Positions 45,831 through 57,113 of a DNA stretch of 64,000 nucleotides are shown here, piece after piece. Numbering within the stretch: the stretch's first letter is position 1; each line of letters begins with the position of its first letter. The position numbers were made by a program, and so were the translations under genes. This stretch comes from Sarocladium kiliense (Eukaryota > Ascomycota > Sordariomycetes > Hypocreales > Sarocladiaceae). The notes under the pieces were generated by a model. That model was not told where the DNA came from, searched no databases, and saw nothing but the letters and a program-made list of their open reading frames with translations. The stretch covers positions 310,001 through 374,000 of the forward strand of contig JAUZTG010000029.1 in NCBI GenBank assembly GCA_030734395.1, written 5' to 3'.

Positions 45831-46189
45831 GTGGGTCTTCCCCCAACTTAGCATGTCAAGCTTGGTCCTTGCTTTGGCGATAGATTAGACTCGGCCCTCA
45901 TCGGCGCGGTAGGCGCTCGTCTCCGAAGGGGGGCCGCTCGCGTGGTTATCGGGACCTGGCCGACGGCAGCATGCAAACGTGTTGAACAGAATTGTTATCA
46001 AAAGACTAAATGATATGCCGGTACTGCCAGAATACCATGGTGGCGCGGAAGACGGATTCCCGAACTGTATATTGATCGCGTTGTTGCAACATCCAGTACT
46101 TCTAACCTCCCTCCAACATATTTTCAATTCATAGCCGCAGATCTACACCCTGATTGGTCCCAGACTATTATATCCACATCATCGAAATC
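45831..46189. other. Short gene-poor stretch between the two relics
   Basis: A reverse frame (45885-46127) contains one hydrophobic run but no recognisable protein. It may be more of the lost transporter or nothing. Confidence 0.3.
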
Positions 46190-46522
46190 ATGTTATCGCA
46201 AGAAGAGCAAGCAGCACTCGCTAGTGAGCTATGCCGGCTCAACCTGGTCAAGAAGCTCATGCACGAGAACAAGTTCGTGCACTCGTTCGGCCTCAGGGTG
46301 GCTTTCTCCGTAGAGATGCCGCTTATTGCCAAGCGGGCAGGATACTCCGCTATTCTCATGAACCTTAAGCACATGGCGATTGGCATAGAGACCATAAAGA
46401 ATATTGCTATCACAGCTGCATTTAGGTTTCCAGTTGCATGTTGCCCTCAGGAACCGACGGGAAATTTCTCTCTTTTACACAGAAGACCGAAAAAATCACT
46501 GAGCCACTCGAGAAACACTTAA
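46190..46522 (+). pseudogene. N-terminal remnant of an HpcH/HpaI-type aldolase
   Basis: From ATG 46190, 110 codons. Residues about 18-70 match the first part of the HpcH/HpaI aldolase/citrate lyase barrel (FGLRVAFSVEMPLIAKRAG, then ILMNLKHMAIGIETIKNIA). In intact enzymes the Asn/Asp-Leu-Glu-His segment has a Glu; here it is Lys. After residue 78 the homology stops and the reading ends in unrelated residues. Metal-binding Glu and Asp and the catalytic Arg of the C-terminal half are absent. So the gene is truncated and probably not active. It sits 110 bp from the 3' end of the GH128 gene and next to the MFS remnant. Confidence 0.5.
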
Positions 46523-46631
46523 CAATAGTATGGAGTTACTTATTTACATGTTTCCAACATATTGTGACTATGTACGCGAATGAACAAAATGAGGACGTGT
46601 AACACCTGGTTGCAACCTGGTGGTTTGCCCA

Positions 46632-47752
46632 CTAGGCATTCACGAAGTTGTTACCAGCCCGGTTTAGACCACCACCACTGACCATTGTCTCGGCCATGAA
46701 AGGCGAGTATCGGTGAACCCAGGGTTGTTGGTTCAGCCAACTCGCCGCAACTCCGATGAAGTCGGCCAGAACGTCGGGGTTATAGATGGGCTCTGGGGCG
46801 AACTCGGTGACCCAAAGAGGCATATCACGGCGGAAGATATCGTTGACAGTACCATGGGCACGGTTCATGTAGTCAATGAACAACATAGCCTGATCATAGC
46901 CGCTTAGGCCGTTGACGCCGTACCAGTGCAGGGCCTGAGCCTCGCAGCGGAATTCCCCCGGGTTGTTACGCCAATGCGCCCATTGACGGAGCCCTTTGCG
47001 GTAGACAGATTAGTACATCTTCCCTCCAGCTTTCTTTAACTCTGGGCTCAACATCGAACTTACAGGTGAATCCAGAGGCGATCCCGGTGAACTGGCTACG
47101 GTCTGTGTCGTAAGAGCTGATACCCGGGCACACAAGTTGAGCACCACGAGCTTGGAACCGAAACATGTCGTTGCCCCAGAAGTCGTATGCCTGCTGTGGG
47201 CTCATTTGAGAGCCTCCGTAGTTCCGGGGAAAATCCGGCTCGTTGTAGCCTAAAACAAATGGCGTGTTCCCTCGGTCTAGCTTCTGGAAGACCCCGTTGA
47301 AGTTGCAGTCGCCGCCTCCGCCCCAGCACATCGGGATGCCCTGGAAGTCGGGCGCATCGAGTGCAGGACCCCAGTTGTAAGCCCAGCTATATTGTATCTA
47401 TGGTAAGACGTTGTGTTATGTGAATGGGGGCCCTGGGGCGGGACATAACATACCTAGCCCTGCCACGGAACGGGCCGAGGATGCCAGCGTTATTATAAGC
47501 CAGTCCTTTCTTAGCCACGTTCATGACGGCCATTTTGTCTTCGTTGCTGGTGCCGTTGATGCTTTCCATGATAGCCTGTATCTCTGGGTCTTGTTTCATT
47601 CTGGCAATCACATCCTGCATTTCCTTTTCAGTCATCCCAGTGAGGTTAATGCCTTCTACCCGCGTGGCTTTCGCCGCTTGGTCGGCCTCTCGAGCAGGCG
47701 CAGCCGCTGCCATAGTGGCGAACGCCACGGCAATGACAGTAGAGACCTTCAT
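46632..47752 (-). CDS. Secreted GH128-type beta-glucanase (alkali-sensitive linkage protein family)
   Basis: Three exons, 47454-47752, 47064-47386 and 46994-spliced 46632-46993, introns 67 and 70 nt, total 327 residues in one frame. Signal peptide MKVSTVIAVAFATMAAAAPA. Residues about 20-90 form an unusual charged helical segment (EMQDVIARMKQDPEIQAIM). The GH128/Glyco_hydro_cc domain starts with SWAYNWGP and has FVLGYNEPD (acid/base Glu), GFTWLRQWAHWRNN created by splicing, ALHWYGV and WVTEFAP (nucleophile Glu). The family cleaves beta-1,3-glucan, and a yeast member is tied to cell-wall glucan linkage. A role in remodelling its own wall or attacking others is possible. A TATATAA lies about 210 bp upstream. 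Confidence 0.92.
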
Positions 47753-49989
47753 CCTGCACAACCACAAAGGTATATGTATAAACAGAAGTAGTGTACGCTG
47801 GCCGGTTACGAGAGGGCTTCTCAGAGAGGCTCAAGATGCTCTGAGTTAGAGGTTATATGCTGGCAATAGCAGAAGAAGTGGCTCAGGGGTACTTCACGAG
47901 GTCTGATGATGAGAGAGGAACGGAAGCACAAGACTGTGACGAGTTGAGATATCGTGGCTCTTATATACTCTCATCTTAACAGCCGAGCAGCGGGAAGCAA
48001 AGCTAAGCATACCAGTGAGGAAGGTTCGGCCATGCTCAAAGGCTCAGAGATGTTACTTAGCTAAGACAATGCCATGATTAATGGCATCCTGCTTGTCGCA
48101 TTGTGGGGTGGTATTTGGTCAGACGAACTATTGAATGAAGGATCGTGCAGGAAACCCCTGGTTCGGCCCGCTCGCACAGGACTTAGTATACACGCGAGTC
48201 TAGTTACATGCCCACATTACAACCTCACAACAACCTTGCACTAGGCGGGAGCATGGGCAGGTTCCTCCAGTATCATTCGTCAGAATATGATCGGAGATTC
48301 CTGTCCATCCAGATCCAGGAATTATGCATTGGTCGCCTCGCTAGGAGCTTCGTGTGGTTGCATAAAGCGGTACGGCCGACAATGTCGGATCGACTGAAAG
48401 CAAAGCGACGCGCCGACGGGGCTTATCAAGGAGACGAAGGCAGCCTATGCTGTTCAGGGGAGCCCCTGGCTGTCGGCGACTTTGCTGCTGTTAAGGAAGA
48501 ACTCCAACACCCTGGGCGCCCAGCATTCTCCCCAGGGCCGGAACCATCATCGCTTGTTCCCAGATACCGAAATTCCACGGCAATAGATTAAACTCCGTCG
48601 GTAGGCGGCGTAAACAATTCACATGGGTCATCCCGTGAGAAGAAGTCTGGCGAGTGTCATCGCAATGCTGGATCCGCATCTGTTGAGCTCTATTGTTGCA
48701 GCCGGAAGTAGTAGCAATTGTCGATCCGGACGGGCTTTCCGGCGCTGCTTGGCGGGGACTCAGCGTCGGGGGCTTTTCGGTCCTTGTGCCTGGATCCTGA
48801 ATGCGCAAACACCTTTTCGTTCTTGCTTACATGGAGTTGCCTAAACGAGCACAATACGGTACAATCATACGTGTGATGCGACGCCTAATCCATCGAAGGA
48901 TCAATAGCATGTGGAACGCCCAGAGTCTGCTTGCATTGGCGTATCTTGAACGAGCTTTGAGGGTGTAGACCTTGGGGTCAGAGCCAATCAGGAACTCTGT
49001 AGAGATTGGTTGGCGAACGAGATTAGGAACACCTTATTGGCCATCGAGCACCCCTACCGGGAATTCATGGTTGGTCAAATTAGACTCAAGTCAGCTCTCG
49101 GCTGTCGATATGCTTCCAGGAGCAGTGCCGCGACAAGGGGCTGCGAAGACGCCTCATCTATCGTATTAACTGGTCGATTTTGCAACAATCGCCTTGTCTG
49201 GGCGTCATATGAATGAAGTGGAAGTGGTAGATCTGATGAGACGGTGGACTTCGCCATCATCGGGATTCTTGAACCTCGACGCTAAGAGCTTCCAGCTAAC
49301 CGAAATCATTATTGCCGGGATTGGTTCTACTATTCTAAGAATCTTACTTAGCTGATACGAATTGTACGATCACTAGCGAGCGTAGCGGGCAGCCATCAAC
49401 TCAACCTACCGGTGATGTAGCATTCATCTCACTAAAATTCTCTGGCGAGCGTTGAATGCAGCATCGGAGTTCTCTCCAGTGTGTCTACCTGAACCAGTAG
49501 TTCTCATACTGGTTTCAGTCGCCCTACATCCTTTACCAGAGCCGCTTTGACCACACGGTCTGCGAGATTTTGAATCACCCATATTGCATTTCCAGAAAAC
49601 TCTAGTTATCCCCAACGCGATCAAATCGCTGAAATACAGCGTGCTGTGCCGTCCACCTTTTGGATGCGCACAAGTTACACCACCCCGACTACCTTTTTAT
49701 TGAACCGCACATGATGGTGTAAGACATGAGATTTCACAGTTCGCAGGATGTGGCGTCATCTAACGGAGAAGTGCCAGCCAGAGCTTATTGATGAGATTTA
49801 GGTTTCGGAAGACTCTACCGCGTAGAAAGTTCCTCCTTTGTCTCTCGAGCAGTCCTTTTCTGCTACATTCAATACACTTGTGTTTGGAGATGGCAGATCC
49901 ACAAACCAAGGTATTTGATAGCCTAGGTAATAAGAAAATTTAGTATCCAACTCTGTTCCTTGAGTGTGGTGCACCGCGCCATGCCGCAT
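47753..49989. other. Gene-free stretch, about 2.2 kb
   Basis: Holds the GH128 leader and the 3' flank of the receptor gene. Open frames such as 48208-48591 show no domain and overlap other frames. Nothing supported. Confidence 0.4.
47961..47967 (-). promoter_or_regulatory. TATA box of the GH128 gene
   Basis: TATATAA on the reverse strand about 210 bp before the start codon. Confidence 0.5.
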
Positions 49990-51568
49990 CTAGACCTGTG
50001 AATGACTTTCCTCTCGCTCAGGCTTCATCAATATGAGGCTGATGTCACTTCGCTCATGATGCTCCATCACGAATGACTCCTCGACTGCAATACCAGCTGG
50101 CCGCCCTATCCTTGGCGACATGTTCCGTTCATTAATTGACACCGTCCGTGAGACGCCGTCTTGTCGGCCGAGGGCCAGTGCCGGGCGCGTTGGCGTTTGC
50201 GGTAGCGGTTTCCCATACACACTCTGGGCTGTTGACCGAGATCCTTGAGATCCCTTGCCAGACTGGCGATACCATTGATTGGAGTCTCGAACCGTTGTCC
50301 CTGCGAGAACGGGCCAGATCTTGACCAAAAGAAGCCGAAGGGTAGGAAGGCAGGCACAGATTATGCCTACACCGATTTCGATGGAAGACCAAAGGTAGAC
50401 CTCCGCAAATTCCCAGGTAACGTTATCTCTCTTCTGATAAAGAAGAAGGGACTTGAGGCGCAGAATGCTCATGACCGTGACACTTTGCGCAAAGTTAGCA
50501 ACACACTCAAGTCTCCCCTTATATCATCGCGGTAAGGGTCTTACAATGCTCCGAGACCGAACATCAAGGCTACACCGATCTTCTTCTTCCAGTGAAGTTG
50601 CAACTTGCGTAGCTCCCACAGCGGTATCGCGAGCACCCAAATATCCAGAGCTATGTTACTCCCAGCATTTGCCCACACATATGCTGCATCACTCAGACAT
50701 TTGCCCTCGTGTAGCCCGTCCCATTGCGTCCATAGGTAGGAGATTGGATTGCAAACAAATGTGCCGACAAGAATGAAGACTAGGCCCCAAATAGCGACGA
50801 CGACGAAGGTGGCCCACAGCACCCTTTTCGTGCTGCGAGTTGTAAAGATCCGCATGTAGAATGCAACAAAAGCCAGTTTGACTAGACAGGTTTGTAGGAA
50901 GTAGATCACAGCAACGATGTACCAATACTTCAAGAAGTTGGTGATCTGAGCGGCAGTCAATGTCCAGAGGTCTCTTCCCAGGCCGTTGGGCAACGTCCCT
51001 CTCATGAAGAGAACCGTCTGAGGTATTAGTGTAATGGCAGTGACAACCAAAATCCAGTCATCCATTCCAATGTCGAGTTTCATGGTAGTCTTGTAGCCTA
51101 TACGGATGATGGCTAAAAGCATAGCGAAGGCCAACATCGTGAAGGAGTGGATCACGAGCTCGTTGGAGCGATCTCGAACTGGCGCACCGCAAGAAGTGAG
51201 GCTGGTGTTCTGCGTAGCTATGACGATGTCAATTTTCCCTTGGAATCATCGCGACGCTATTATCAACAGGAATTGGGAGGACATACCCAAGGCGTCGATA
51301 ACGGGACATCCTGCCTGGACGCAGTCTGTCACGTTGCTCCGGAAGGTCAAGTCGTGGCAAATGCAGAGATTATCGAATGGAGAGCATAGTTGCGCTGTGA
51401 ATGCATCAATAATGCATAGTTGCTGTGTCGTTAGTTCAGCTCTTAAGCCAAAGTAGATCAGATTGAACTTACAGCACACGAGGGGTAGCTGTCTAACGTT
51501 GACGATAACTCGGTCTGCGCGAGTGCCAACGGCAAGGTAGTCAGGAGCAAAAGACAGAGCACACGCAT
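49990..51568 (-). CDS. CFEM-domain Pth11-like G-protein-coupled receptor
   Basis: Four exons (51473-51568, 51287-51422, 50545-51217, 49990-50482; introns 50, 69 and 62 nt) give 465 residues in frame. Signal peptide MRVLCLLLLTTLPLALAQ. A CFEM domain follows, reassembled by splicing: PSC-AQLC, QLC, NLCIC, DCVQAGC and TSC, eight cysteines in the usual spacing. Then seven membrane helices of the rhodopsin-like Pth11 fold (MDDWILVVTAITLIPQ is the typical second helix; CSP-like DAAYVWANAGSNIALDIW later). The C-terminal tail is Ser/Arg-rich and cytosolic. CFEM-Pth11 receptors are expanded in plant pathogens and are thought to sense surface cues or ligands upstream of cAMP and MAPK signalling; the ligand here is unknown. 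Confidence 0.92.
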
Positions 51569-54123
51569 CGTACAGAAATTGACAGCCCCGATGCTGCTAC
51601 AGATGAAAGACGGCAAGCAAGGCTCATACGATGGTCCAAGCTCTCCGAGATCAGACGCAGGGATTCAAGGGGTTGGTACCACGGGTTTAATAGCAAAACT
51701 GGATCTGAGATATTGTCCGAGGACGCCCTGCCTACAATCGGATATTTCTACTCGCCATGGTCTGCAGTGGAAAACGAAGGCTATCACTCTCCTCCAGCCT
51801 CCCGTTTCACCCTTGTTCCGTCTGATTTCCTTCCCGTCTGAGAGCAGTTCGTCCGGAGTAATCACCTACGCTTAGCCATATCCAGGTTGGGAGCAGGGGA
51901 TGGCACACTTGCACGTGTGGCGTGCGTTGCATTGCAGCTGATAGCTAGGTATCAAGGGTCTTGAATCTGGAAGGAGAAACGCGCCAGGGGCTTTTCAGGG
52001 ACGCCACTACAACGTTAATGAGGGGATGGGTGCTATTGTGCGGCACTTGAAGGTTGAGTTGATGGGAGGTTTGGCCACATTGCCGAGGCTTGCGGGGACA
52101 AGCTGTCAACAGATAACATATAAGAAAGGCCTTTTGAGGATACAGACAAGGTGAGCCATAGCCAATGCAGCCTTACAGTCCTGGTGGCGATTGAGATGAG
52201 GGCATTTACAGCCGCGCCAACCCTGCGGTGTAGGCGAACTACCGATCCCCACACAGCTGAAAGAAGAGGAGGGGTAACCTTTGCTGGCGGGGAAGTCAAG
52301 AGTAATCCAGTTGAAAGTAAGGTTAACATGTACTTGTCTTCAATCAGAGGCCTACAAATCTGTTCGAGGGGTAGACGAGTTTTGGAATCGCGAGGATTCT
52401 CAGGAAAGGGCCGTTCATGATCCAAAGCGAGACTTGAGAGTTTACACATAGTCATAGAAAGGACCACGGAACTGGGCCGAAACACCTGTCTTGCCGCAGG
52501 TCGACTTAGCAAACTAAGAGTGGAAACTCAAGACTGTTATTCAGTGATTGCGTGACTTCAAGTTGAAGGGGCATTCCTCCAATCTCGAGGCTTTCATCCC
52601 AACGTGGGGGCAGAGGCCAATCTCATTACGTTCTTCCACAGCGATAGTTACCAACTGCAAAGGATCAGCATCTCGTCATTGCATGATCGTCCTGGGAATT
52701 GCAGAAGACAAGCCACCTAATGAGGAAGGTGTCAAAGATAGAGAGACTCCGCACTGTTTGCCATCGCTTACAGAAGACGATGGCGTCGACTTGTAAAAGC
52801 CACGGGACCCGCTTCTATGTAATACGTGATTTGGTGAAGGGCTGACAAGAGTGCCTTGTTTCAAACCTGCAGGGTGGTATCAGGGCCAAGCCACGTGCGC
52901 TCCTAATCCAGCAAACAAATCGTGCAATTCACACCGACTCTTCCGGCTCTGGCCGAACCATGATTGTGGTTGTTTTGGTTCTATGCCGAAACGCTGTTTA
53001 ATAGGCTGTCAACGGCCACGCTTGCGGGTTCACCACTGTGTCTCGAAGAAACTGAAAGAGATCTAGGCGAGATCTTAGTGGATAATTGACGCTATATTTG
53101 GCTCTCGCCGGCCCAGACTCAGCTCGAAACACCTTACCTCATAGCCTGACCTGCCACCCTGTACCCAACTCTCTATCTGTCCAGCGTGCTCCGAATTCGA
53201 GATTGCGCACGTACTCTTGCGAAACTGGGACTCAGGTTGAAACCAGAGTGAAGCTACGACTTGTGCATGCGAGAAACACGAGGCTGTCACTCCGAAATGG
53301 ATAAGCAGGCACGTGATGTTAAATGTCACCAGCCGATTCCAGCCCTCGAATCCCATGAAGCGATGAGTGATCAGCCTGCACTTCTCTCACTGAGTGACTG
53401 CAACGCTGAACTTATTACAGCTCAATGTTACCGACTTCATATAATGGGCTGGATCATCATAGTTAAGTGGCGCTGTCGTATTTGCCACAACATCAGCTAT
53501 CTCGCATTGGGGTCTATCTTGTCCATGTGGCTTTCCAAAGCGGTTGTGGTTACTTCACTCACCCAACTGTGGCTAACCAGGTCACGTTACTTTCTTCTTT
53601 TTTAAGTTGACTGGCTGGTACTGAAGGACGAAGCTTGCCGCCTCCGAGCAAAGCCTCTCCTCGCTGTGTTTTCCTCCATTCCACCCTCATGTCGCGTGAC
53701 GCTCAATTCTGGGCGTTCGCAGGACGGTCTTGCTGCTGTTCTGCCACCAGTTGATCCTCCCATACCGGAGTTAAGGATTGATGTTCATAATAGCGTACCC
53801 GTTTTTCTTCTCCAACACGTCGGAGTGGTCCAACGTTTCTTCGCGGTTCGTGCTTCAGATGCATTCGCACCCACAAATCGCTATCTCTTACACTATCCCT
53901 GAGACAAAGGTTCCAGTGATTCGGCGACAGATGTGCCGGACATGACGAAGACGTTGCATTCCATTGGGCAAGCGGCGGCCTCGGCATCTCATCCCGTACG
54001 TAACACACAGTACGTAGCGGGGACGCAAAGGGCCGAAGGGAGGCCACTTCGGCACTCTGCTTCCGCTCGAAATGGACCCAAAAGCGCGGGAATAGTAAGG
54101 GGGCCATGGCAATTGAGTGCTTA

Positions 54124-54135
54124 GGGGGGGGGGGG
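54124..54135. repeat. G12 homopolymer
   Basis: Twelve G residues in the gene-free stretch. Simple sequence; no function evident. Confidence 0.8.
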
Positions 54136-54832
54136 CTTCTTCCTACGGCCGGCCCCAGCATTTTGGTCCATCCGCTGCCGGTAAGTGGGATAGTCCCAGC
54201 GCTAGATGCTTGCGGGGTGGCCATGTAAGTTTGCACTAGACTTTTTGTAACCCTCCAGAATGCTTCCAGATAACAGAGGCCAAATTCAAACTTTGGAGCA
54301 ATCTACTCCTGCTTTAGATGGATGTTTGAATTTTTCGGCCTCAATCGAGAAGCAGCTTCATTAGAGCAGGGGGTCCAGGGCCGAGGCTAGCCGTTCGTAT
54401 AGATGGAGATCCGCCGCCTATCCGAACCTTCCGTGTGAGATGAAGTCCTTCGTGGTGGTTCAGCTTCTCAAGGTGTGGCGGTTAGATTTTGGCCCTCTCT
54501 ATGAGGCTACCCACGGAACTTCGTCGAAGCAGAGGTGCCGGAATGATGGCGTATTGAACACACCGAGCACTGACCTACGAACCCCAGAGTCGACGTATGT
54601 TGTATGTTGATAGGGCGCCACACTTCCCAGTTCTGGATGTGGGCATGGCGTGCCGAGTCTCCGAGATCGAGTGGCTTCTTCTGGTCTCTTATCTCGTTTC
54701 AAAGGGCTGAAAAGAGGGTTTACACAGAAAACGCCTTCCTGGAGCAGGTGACCGAGGATTGTCACACGTTCTACCCGTGGATCCTTCGGCACGAGGGTGG
54801 GAGTTGGAGATTGGTGAGAATGACCGGGGGAA

Positions 54833-54838
54833 TATAAA
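54833..54838 (+). promoter_or_regulatory. TATA box of the amino-acid transporter gene
   Basis: TATAAA about 170 bp before the start codon at 55006, followed by CA-rich leader. Confidence 0.5.
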
Positions 54839-55005
54839 CATGTAGATGCCTCCTCATTCACTCATCAACCCTGAACGATAACCCCGGATACGTACCCCAG
54901 ATTCAAGATCCTGATTCTTGACACCATCCAGCTTTGTGGCGTTACCGCTGCCGACTTGGCACTCCAACTGTATTCGACTAGTCTTCTACACCACTTGCTT
55001 CCAAC

Positions 55006-56844
55006 ATGTCTAAGCTTGGAGCTGGAACTCTGGCGGTCGCGCCCAACTCGGACGCCTTGACCGGCTACGACGAGAAAAAGGGCTCAAGCAACGATGGAGC
55101 CGATAGGGAGAATGGACTTGGCAGCGTTGGGTCGTCTAACACAATCCACACTCGGCCTCAACAGAGGAAGCTTCACGACAAGAATGTTAGCTTCGAGGAG
55201 TATTTTTACTACGCCCAAAAGACTCGAGCCGAAGAGGACCGTCATCCCAAGACCAAGACTGAAAAGTCCTGGTTGTCGATCTTGTTCCCGTCCAAGTCGA
55301 GCGACGGTGTCACCCAAGTCGATTCGAATGGCGACAGCCATGTTGGCAAGAACATTGCTGATCCAGCCGTAAGAGCGAAGATCTCGGATGAGGAATGGAC
55401 CAATGCCTCTCGAGCTTTGCGCACTGCGTCTCGCGGAGCTATCTTCTACCTCATCACAACAGATATCTTGGGACCATTCGGTCTGCCTTATGCCTTCGCA
55501 ACAATGGGCTGGGGCCCCGGCATTGCCCTCTTCACTGTCTTTGCTGTCATGGCTGGCTACTCTGGATACCTACTTTGGGATGTCTTCTTGGGTCTCGACT
55601 CCTACCAATACCCCATCCGGGGCTTCAGCGACCTGGGCTTCCGCTTATATGGACCCTGGATGCGCCATCTGTTCAACTTCCTGCAGGCTGTACAACTGCT
55701 TCTCAATGTCGGTCTCATTGTTATTTCCAATGGCGAAGCTCTATCACAAGCCGTCAAGTTCAAGCTGTGCTTCGCCATTTGCTGCCTGGTCTGGGCTATT
55801 GCGGGTTTCGTCCTCGGGCAAGTCCGTACGCTGCAGAAATTCGGATGGCTTGCGAACGCTGCCGTTTGGATCAACCTGGTCTGCATGTTCATCACGATGG
55901 GCGGTGCTGCTAACACCCCTCCGAACTACCAGGGCGCGGCTCAGTCTGCTGGAGCTTCGATTGGTGATGGCTCTAGTGTCAAGCCAAACGCCCAGGGTGT
56001 TTTCCCTCCAGTTATGACAACTGGTGGACTTCCGCCCTCACCCGAGTTCTACGGATCTGTCAGTGGTGCTATGCAGGCTATCTTTGCCTACGGAGGATCG
56101 ATGATCTTCCCCGAGTTCATGGCTGAGATGAAGCGTCCGAAAGATTTCCTCACAGCCATGTGGTGCGCTCAGACCTTCATTTATGTCTGCTATCTGTTTT
56201 ATGGACTCTTCATGTACGGCTACCAAGGCCAATATGTTATCAATCCTAGCTACCTTGGTATCAGCAAGTACAGCATCCAGACTGCGGGCAACGCCTTCGC
56301 CATGGCCAGCGCTCTTATCGCTGCCGCTCTCTACGGTAATATCGGTGTCAAGGTCATTTACAACAACATTATGGTGGAGTGGTTCAAGTGTCCCAGTATC
56401 AACAGCCGAGGCGGCAAATTCATGTTCGCAGCCATCATCCCCATTTACTGGGCTATTGCCTTCGTTATCGCCGCTGGCATTCCCAACTTCTCTGGCTTGA
56501 CCTCTGTCGTTGCCGCCTTCTGCATCCTTCAGTTTACTTACACTTTCCCTCCTCTGCTGTCTATCGCGTTCTGGATCAAGAAGTACGCTATGCAAGATGG
56601 CGAGGGTTGGGATCCAGCCACTGGTCAGATTACCCACCACGACCGCGGTATGGGCCGCGCCATGCGTGGCTTCATGGGAGGAAAGAACAGAACGCGTGGA
56701 TTTGTGAATATCTTCAATATTCTTTACTGTGGTGGCGCATTGGCAATGGCTGGTCTTGGTGCCTACGCCTCGATCATGGTGCTCAAGAATGCCTTCGCCG
56801 CAAACACTACCAACTCTTACGTATGCAAGAGTCCTCTGGAGTAG
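55006..56844 (+). CDS. AAAP-family amino-acid transporter (transmembrane amino acid transporter)
   Basis: Single exon, 612 residues. A long cytosolic N-terminus (about 135 residues, Ser/Lys-rich) precedes about eleven membrane helices. The Aa_trans family opening is clear: RGAIFYLITTDILGPFGLPYAFATMGWGPGIAL, then YSGYLLWDVFLGL, GQALSQAV-like GEALSQAV, FAYGGSMIFPEFMAEMKRPKDFLTAMWC and FCILQFTYTFPPLLS. Such carriers move neutral amino acids with protons at the plasma membrane or vacuole. The N-terminal tail could hold phosphorylation or ubiquitin sites, but this is not shown. Likely takes up products released by the secreted proteases in the window. Confidence 0.93.
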   Translation: MSKLGAGTLAVAPNSDALTGYDEKKGSSNDGADRENGLGSVGSSNTIHTRPQQRKLHDKNVSFEEYFYYAQKTRAEEDRHPKTKTEKSWLSILFPSKSSDGVTQVDSNGDSHVGKNIADPAVRAKISDEEWTNASRALRTASRGAIFYLITTDILGPFGLPYAFATMGWGPGIALFTVFAVMAGYSGYLLWDVFLGLDSYQYPIRGFSDLGFRLYGPWMRHLFNFLQAVQLLLNVGLIVISNGEALSQAVKFKLCFAICCLVWAIAGFVLGQVRTLQKFGWLANAAVWINLVCMFITMGGAANTPPNYQGAAQSAGASIGDGSSVKPNAQGVFPPVMTTGGLPPSPEFYGSVSGAMQAIFAYGGSMIFPEFMAEMKRPKDFLTAMWCAQTFIYVCYLFYGLFMYGYQGQYVINPSYLGISKYSIQTAGNAFAMASALIAAALYGNIGVKVIYNNIMVEWFKCPSINSRGGKFMFAAIIPIYWAIAFVIAAGIPNFSGLTSVVAAFCILQFTYTFPPLLSIAFWIKKYAMQDGEGWDPATGQITHHDRGMGRAMRGFMGGKNRTRGFVNIFNILYCGGALAMAGLGAYASIMVLKNAFAANTTNSYVCKSPLE

Positions 56845-57113
56845 GCCACAAAGCAGCCACCTCAATCGGGCAACAGGTTGCAGTCGTCCAAATTGATCTC
56901 AAACGCAAATTATGTCCAGCAGACGTGTGATGTAGCTAAAAGTGTTGACTTGCAACGCATGGTCTTGAGGGTGTGAATCCAGGGTCTTGTACGCTTTTAC
57001 TTCAAGTAGTATAGTTAGGGCCTTGACACTATCGAACTACATTGTTCATAAGTCATTCTCTCGTTGCTCGTGGCCCTCTGGGAAAGTCAAGAAAATGCCG
57101 AGTCAAAGAGGTG

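Larger units (their letters stand above)
51569..55005. other. Longest gene-free stretch, about 3.4 kb
   Basis: Only overlapping open frames on both strands, none with a signal peptide, zinc cluster or splice pattern. It includes a G12 run at 54124-54135 and the promoter of the amino-acid transporter with TATAAA at 54833. Could be a degraded element, but I recognise no transposon protein or terminal repeats. Confidence 0.45.

Noticed and set aside
53703..54236. 177-codon reverse frame over the G12 run
   Set aside because: Low-complexity and without domain; probably chance.
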